Assembly (NCBI GenBank): GCA_016795385.1
Contig: JAEUHI010000025.1
Coordinates: forward strand, 62,001 to 126,000
DNA from: Verrucomicrobiales bacterium
GTDB lineage: Bacteria > Verrucomicrobiota > Verrucomicrobiia > Verrucomicrobiales > DEV007
Length of the DNA stretch: 64,000 nt
Direction: 5' to 3'
Shown here: one piece after another, positions 60,064-64,000 of the stretch
How the letters are laid out: each line of letters begins with the position of its first letter
Position numbering within the stretch: position 1 is the first letter of the stretch
Program-made: the position numbers and the translations under genes
The notes under the pieces: generated by a model
Told to the model about the DNA's origin: nothing
What the model saw: the letters and a program-made list of their open reading frames with translations, nothing else
Databases searched by the model: none

Positions 60064-60834
60064 ATGCTCACCAAGCGCATCATTCCCTGCCTCGACGTCA
60101 CCGATGGACGGGTCGTCAAGGGCACCAATTTCGTGAACCTCCGCGACGCCGGCGACCCCGTCGATTGCGCCGTGGAATACAATCGCCAGGGGGCCGACGA
60201 GCTCGTCTTTCTCGACATCACCGCCTCCTCCGATGGACGGCAGACCATGGTCGATGTCGTGCGCCGCACCGCCGAGCGCTGCTTCATGCCCGTCACCGTC
60301 GGCGGCGGCATCCGCAAGGTCGAGGACATGCGCGAGATGCTCCTCGCCGGAGCCGACAAGGTGGGCGTCAACACCGCCGCAGTCAACGATCCCGAACTCG
60401 TCTCCGCCGGATCGAAGGCCTTCGGTGCCCAATGCATCGTCGTCGCGATCGACGCGAAGCGGAAAGCCGACGGCACCGGCTGGGAGGTCTACACGCACGG
60501 AGGACGCACCCCGACCGGACGCGACGCCGTCGCATGGGCGAAGGAGGTCTACCAACGCGGCGCCGGCGAAATCCTTCTCACGAGCATGGACGCCGACGGC
60601 ACCAAGGCCGGCTACGACATCGCCCTCACCGCCGCCATCAGCGCCGCCGTGCCCATTCCCGTGATCGCCAGCGGAGGTGCGGGCAATCTCGATCACATGG
60701 TCGAGGTTCTCGACCGGGGCAAGGCCGACGCCGTCCTCGCCGCCAGCATTTTCCACTTCGGCGAATACACCGTCGCCGATGTGAAGGAGTATCTCGGAAA
60801 ACACGGCGTGCCGGTGCGGCCGGCGGTGGGGTGA
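60064..60834 (+). CDS. hisF: Imidazole glycerol phosphate synthase subunit HisF
   Basis: 256 residues from [12 protein letters not shown]. Catalytic D11-equivalent in [14 protein letters not shown] and D130-equivalent in [12 protein letters not shown] are present, with [12 protein letters not shown] and [12 protein letters not shown] as phosphate-binding loops. It cyclises PRFAR with ammonia from HisH in histidine synthesis. No other his gene is adjacent. The upstream ATGs (59992 and later) would add residues unlike the family. Confidence 0.95.
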   Translation: MLTKRIIPCLDVTDGRVVKGTNFVNLRDAGDPVDCAVEYNRQGADELVFLDITASSDGRQTMVDVVRRTAERCFMPVTVGGGIRKVEDMREMLLAGADKVGVNTAAVNDPELVSAGSKAFGAQCIVVAIDAKRKADGTGWEVYTHGGRTPTGRDAVAWAKEVYQRGAGEILLTSMDADGTKAGYDIALTAAISAAVPIPVIASGGAGNLDHMVEVLDRGKADAVLAASIFHFGEYTVADVKEYLGKHGVPVRPAVG

Positions 60835-60853
60835 GAAAAATTCGCTTTTCACC
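60830..60853 (+). terminator. Hairpin at the end of hisF
   Basis: GGTGAGAAAA and CTTTTCACC form imperfect arms with loop ATTCG; the stop codon lies in the first arm. Confidence 0.4.
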
Positions 60854-60867
60854 AAACCGCCATCACG

Positions 60868-60885
60868 CGGTAACCAATCGGTAAC
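60868..60885 (+). promoter_or_regulatory. Direct repeat CGGTAAC with an 11-bp period
   Basis: Two exact copies of CGGTAAC separated by CAAT, spaced like tandem half-sites of winged-helix (OmpR/PhoB-type) regulators. It lies 100 bp upstream of the prepilin-like gene. Confidence 0.35.
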
Positions 60886-60985
60886 ACGGATCGGGGAGGA
60901 TGGGCTCGTCGAAACCCTCCGTCGCGGACGCGATCGTCCGCGCAACGGGAAGCTTCGGCGAGAAAACCGAAATCCATCCCCATCC

Positions 60986-61678
60986 ATGAAGAACCGACTG
61001 ATCCCGTCCGCCCGCAACCGCCGCACCCGCGCCTTCACCCTCATCGAACTGCTCACCGTCACCGCGATCATCGCGGTGCTCTCGGCCGCGATCTTCCCGG
61101 GGGTGAAGGCCTCGATGCGCAACGCCCAGATGAATGCGGCGATGCAGAACGCGCGGCAGATCTCCGTCTCGCTCCGGAATTACGCCGCCGACTTCGAAGG
61201 CATGTTCCCCGCGGCCTTCGATCCGAAAACCGAGGAGGAATACTCGAACTCGAACGAGGTCTTCCGGAATCTCTTTCCCCAATACATCGACACCGAGCGC
61301 GTCTTCGCCGTCACCGGCAGCGCGTGGGGCGGACGGGCCGACGGCCGCATCGACGACGAAAACGAGATCCTCGAGCCAGGCGAAAACCACTGGGCCTACA
61401 TCGCCGGACTCACCGACACCTCGCGCAGCGACTGGCCCCTCCTCGTCGATGGCAGCAACGGCGAAGGCGGCTACGGCTCCGTGAAGACCGAAAAGGGTGG
61501 CCTCTGGGAAGGCGGCAAAGCCATCGTCGTCCGCGTCGGCGGCAGCGCCGAGACCGTGCGGCTCGAGGGCGATGACGGCGACCGCTACCTGCCCCGCTAC
61601 GGCTATCCCGAAGACAACGCCCTCGACCTCGAAGCCTACATGGGAGACGGACCGAAGTTCCTCGATCCGGCCGAGTGA
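60986..61678 (+). CDS. Prepilin-type N-terminal cleavage/methylation protein
   Basis: 230 residues. RAFTLIELLTVTAIIAVL at residues 16-33 is the type IV prepilin motif with Glu5-equivalent, cut by prepilin peptidase before Phe. The C-terminal part (SAWGGRADGRIDDENEIL, YGYPEDNALDLE) is a polar beta-domain. PVC genomes carry many such pseudopilins outside pilus operons. No assembly genes are nearby, so it cannot be tied to pili or secretion from here. A two-component system follows 63 bp downstream. Confidence 0.85.
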   Translation: MKNRLIPSARNRRTRAFTLIELLTVTAIIAVLSAAIFPGVKASMRNAQMNAAMQNARQISVSLRNYAADFEGMFPAAFDPKTEEEYSNSNEVFRNLFPQYIDTERVFAVTGSAWGGRADGRIDDENEILEPGENHWAYIAGLTDTSRSDWPLLVDGSNGEGGYGSVKTEKGGLWEGGKAIVVRVGGSAETVRLEGDDGDRYLPRYGYPEDNALDLEAYMGDGPKFLDPAE

Positions 61679-61741
61679 AAAATTCCATCCGGTCGCGATT
61701 CGCCTTCCCATCCCCACGGCCTTTTTGTTAGACTCCGCGTT

Positions 61742-63025
61742 ATGAAGGGCAGCAGCATGTGGCTGAGCCGACGCCAGGTCCGCTGGCTCATCGTGCTGCT
61801 CGCGCTGCTGCCTCTCCTCCCCGCCATCGTCGCGATGCGCCTCGCGATCGACAACGCCCTCCGCGAGCGCGACGAGGCCATCGCGGAGGAGACGCGGATC
61901 TACCGCGATCAGTTGATCTACCTCGTCACCCGCACCTCGCTTAATGCCAGACCGGAGGCGGACGGTGCCCTGCTCTTCTCCCAGCTTCAACGCATCTTCG
62001 GGGAAGAGGCGACCGTGCAGCTGCTCGATCCTTCCTCGGAGAATGTCTGGGCGCATGGCCGCACTCCATCGGGCGACGCCATCAGCATGGTCATCCAGGA
62101 GGGCGTCTACACCGGCTGGACCGTCCTCCTCGACCGCGTCGTAGATCTGCCCGAATACATCCGCGAGGCGAAAGTCAACGCCTGGGCCCGCGCCAGCGCG
62201 TGGGCCTGCGGGGTCGCCCTCGTCGCCGCGCTCGTGTGGTTCGCGGTGCACCGCGGCCTGCAGGTCGACGATCTCCGCAGCGATCTCCTCACCACCGTCT
62301 CACACGAGATGAAAACGCCCCTCGCCTCGATGCGTATCCTCCTCGAAACCCTCGCCGACGATCAGGACGGCATGATCCACCTCGACGACGCGAAGCGGCG
62401 CGACTACCTCGACCTCACCTTGCAGGAAAACCGCCGCCTCACCCGCTTGGCCGAGGATTTCCTCACCTTCGCCCGTCTCGAGCGCGGGGAACTCAAGCTG
62501 CGCCATGTCGTCTGCGATCTCGACGGGATCATCGACCAAGTCCTCACCGAACTCGCGCCGGCCATTGAAGCAGCGGGGGCCAACGTCTCCCACGGTCCAA
62601 CCGATCGCCGCGTCTGGGGAGATCCCGAAGCGATCACCTCGATCGTCCGCAACCTCGTCGAGAACGCGTTGAAATACGGCATCGGTGCCGACGGGGTTTC
62701 CGAGATCCACCTCTCGACCCTACCCTCTTCAATGCCCGACCATACCCTCTTGGTCGTCGCCGATCACGGTCCCGGCATCGCCCCGGCTCATCAGCGCGCC
62801 ATTTTCCGCCGCTTCTTCCGCATCGACGACCGGCTTTCGAATTCGGGGTCCGGCGTGGGGCTCGGACTCGCCATCTGCCGCCACTTCGCGAAGACGATGA
62901 AAGGCCGGATCGACTGGGAACCGAATCCCGGAGGCGGCAGCCGTTTTGTCGTGAGACTCCGCTCCGCTGAATCACGACCTTCGCGAACGAACCTTACCGA
63001 AACCCCGGAACCCGCCCTGACATGA
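61742..63025 (+). CDS. Membrane sensor histidine kinase
   Basis: 427 residues. Membrane helices at about 14-32 and 152-169 bracket a periplasmic sensor of 120 residues. HisKA has the phospho-acceptor H188 in TTVSHEMKTPLASM; HATPase_c has NLVENALKYG, DHGPGIAP and SGVGLGLAI. It is orthodox and lacks a HAMP domain that I can recognise. It overlaps the response regulator gene by four bases, its cognate partner. Input signal unknown. Confidence 0.92.
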   Translation: MKGSSMWLSRRQVRWLIVLLALLPLLPAIVAMRLAIDNALRERDEAIAEETRIYRDQLIYLVTRTSLNARPEADGALLFSQLQRIFGEEATVQLLDPSSENVWAHGRTPSGDAISMVIQEGVYTGWTVLLDRVVDLPEYIREAKVNAWARASAWACGVALVAALVWFAVHRGLQVDDLRSDLLTTVSHEMKTPLASMRILLETLADDQDGMIHLDDAKRRDYLDLTLQENRRLTRLAEDFLTFARLERGELKLRHVVCDLDGIIDQVLTELAPAIEAAGANVSHGPTDRRVWGDPEAITSIVRNLVENALKYGIGADGVSEIHLSTLPSSMPDHTLLVVADHGPGIAPAHQRAIFRRFFRIDDRLSNSGSGVGLGLAICRHFAKTMKGRIDWEPNPGGGSRFVVRLRSAESRPSRTNLTETPEPALT

Positions 63026-63723
63026 CCACCCATCGCCTCCTCATCGTCGAGGACGATCCCGCGCTCCTCCGCGGGGTCGCCGACAACTTCGCCGCCCGCG
63101 GCTACCACGTCGAGACCGCGAGCGATGGCGAACGCGGACTCGAGAAAGCACGGCGTCTCAAACTCGATCTCGCGATTCTCGACGTGATGCTGCCGCGCAT
63201 CAACGGCTACGAGATCTGCCGCAATCTCAGGCATGAGGGATCGTCCCTGCCCGTCGTGTTCATGACCGCGAAAGGCGAGGAAAGCGACGTCCTCCTCGGA
63301 CTCGGCCTCGGAGCCGATGACTACGTGCGCAAACCCTTTGGCATCCGCGAACTCCTCGCCCGCGTGGAGGCCGTCTTGCGGCGTGCCGAGGCACGCGACC
63401 CGAAGAGCGGGGACACCGGTGAAGTCGAATTCCGTTTCGGCGACTTCGTCCTCGACCGATCCTCACGCTCCCTCCGCCGGATCGGCGGAGACGAGATCGA
63501 GCTTTCCCCCAAGGAATACGGCCTGCTCGATTTCTTCTGCCAGCGCGCCGGCCGCGCCCTCAGCCGCGACGAAATCATGGACGAAGTCTGGGGCTACGAC
63601 TCCCGCGTCACGAGCCGAAGCATCGACCGTTTCGTGACGAACCTCCGAAAGAAGATCGAGACAGATCCCGGGCATCCAAGGATCGAGACGATCCGAGAGT
63701 TTGGGTATCGGTTCCGGGTGTGA
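63022..63723 (+). CDS. OmpR/PhoB-family response regulator
   Basis: 233 residues. The receiver has acidic pair E10-D11, phospho-acceptor D54 (LAILDVMLPRI), T82 and K104 (DDYVRKPF). The C-terminal winged helix ends SRSIDRFVTNLRKKIE and IREFGYRFRV, the OmpR-type DNA-binding domain. It overlaps the sensor kinase by four bases. It may bind direct repeats such as that at 60868. Confidence 0.94.
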   Translation: MTTHRLLIVEDDPALLRGVADNFAARGYHVETASDGERGLEKARRLKLDLAILDVMLPRINGYEICRNLRHEGSSLPVVFMTAKGEESDVLLGLGLGADDYVRKPFGIRELLARVEAVLRRAEARDPKSGDTGEVEFRFGDFVLDRSSRSLRRIGGDEIELSPKEYGLLDFFCQRAGRALSRDEIMDEVWGYDSRVTSRSIDRFVTNLRKKIETDPGHPRIETIREFGYRFRV

Positions 63724-63731
63724 GCGCTGCG

Positions 63732-64000
63732 TCACGCCAACGCCTCGCGGATGACATGCCCGTGCACGTCCGTGAGCCGGCGCTCCATCCCGTTGTGGTA
63801 CCACGTGAGCCGCTCGTGATCGATTCCTAACAAGTGCAGAATCGTGGCGTGGAAATCGTAGACGGTGGAAATGTTCTCGACCGCCTTCCAGCCGAATTCA
63901 TCCGTCGCCCCGTAGCTGAAGGGGGCCTTCACCCCCGCTCCCGCGAGCCAGCCGGTGAAGCCGGCGGGATTGTGATCGCGACCACTCGCGCCTTTCTGGA
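63732..64000 (-). CDS. DUF1501-family protein, C-terminal fragment (5' part beyond the window)
   Basis: The frame is open to the right edge; 89 residues are visible, starting [19 protein letters not shown] and running through [20 protein letters not shown] and [19 protein letters not shown]. This is the end of DUF1501 proteins, alkaline-phosphatase/sulfatase-fold secreted enzymes that in PVC bacteria are encoded next to PSCyt1/PSD1 cytochrome proteins. It converges on the response regulator. Confidence 0.88.
   Translation of the reverse strand, partial: QKGASGRDHNPAGFTGWLAGAGVKAPFSYGATDEFGWKAVENISTVYDFHATILHLLGIDHERLTWYHNGMERRLTDVHGHVIREALA

Overview
The window is GC-rich chromosomal DNA from a Gram-negative member of the PVC superphylum, most likely Verrucomicrobiota. 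The grounds are two giant PVC-type haem-binding dehydrogenases with a CxxCH domain, a DUF1501 protein, a DUF6797-type oxidoreductase, a planctomycete-type cytochrome fused to leucine-rich repeats, LPS heptose genes (gmhA, hldA) and System II cytochrome c maturation. I saw no rRNA, tRNA, CRISPR array or phage block. In nearly every start region I read, no Shine-Dalgarno sequence is visible.

Layout. 1-5 kb: an edge-truncated secreted sugar-isomerase/LamG/DUF6797 protein, then a small mobile-looking element carrying a GxxExxY nuclease gene, a periplasmic-pathway-like amidohydrolase, an internally deleted inverted copy of the same element, and an AraC/PAS regulator. 5-10 kb: a 1141-residue PVC dehydrogenase facing a ceramidase-like protein across a REP-like double hairpin. 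10-17 kb: an M42 aminopeptidase and gyrB-gyrA. 17-22.5 kb: a Uma2 nuclease, a second PVC dehydrogenase, a VapBC toxin-antitoxin pair, a HAD phosphatase and infC. 22.6-37.2 kb: thrS and an eleven-gene complex I operon, nuoD to nuoN, with nuoA, nuoB and nuoC absent and a textbook Rex operator over the promoter.

37-46 kb: small membrane and lipoproteins, eno with an ftsB-like gene, an FkbM methyltransferase, pheA, and scpB and scpA separated by a type IV AbiE toxin-antitoxin pair. 46-53 kb: a TRIC-type channel, then a cytochrome c assembly operon (CcsA, ResB/CcsB, a lipoprotein and a DUF2231-cytochrome-LRR protein). 53-64 kb: a dynamin-like GTPase, gmhA and hldA, a CnoX-like thioredoxin, msrB, a Xer recombinase, a DUF4912 protein, hisF, a prepilin-like protein, a histidine kinase/response regulator pair and the end of a DUF1501 gene.

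How it fits together. The energy genes form one theme: complex I feeds electrons into the chain, the Rex site would tie its expression to NADH/NAD+, and the CcsA/ResB pair would attach haem to the several CxxCH proteins seen here. The most novel items are the GxxExxY element with its deletion derivative, the AbiE pair inside the scpA-scpB operon, the probable AUC start of infC with the only strong Shine-Dalgarno found, and a set of intergenic repeats built from short near-identical words.
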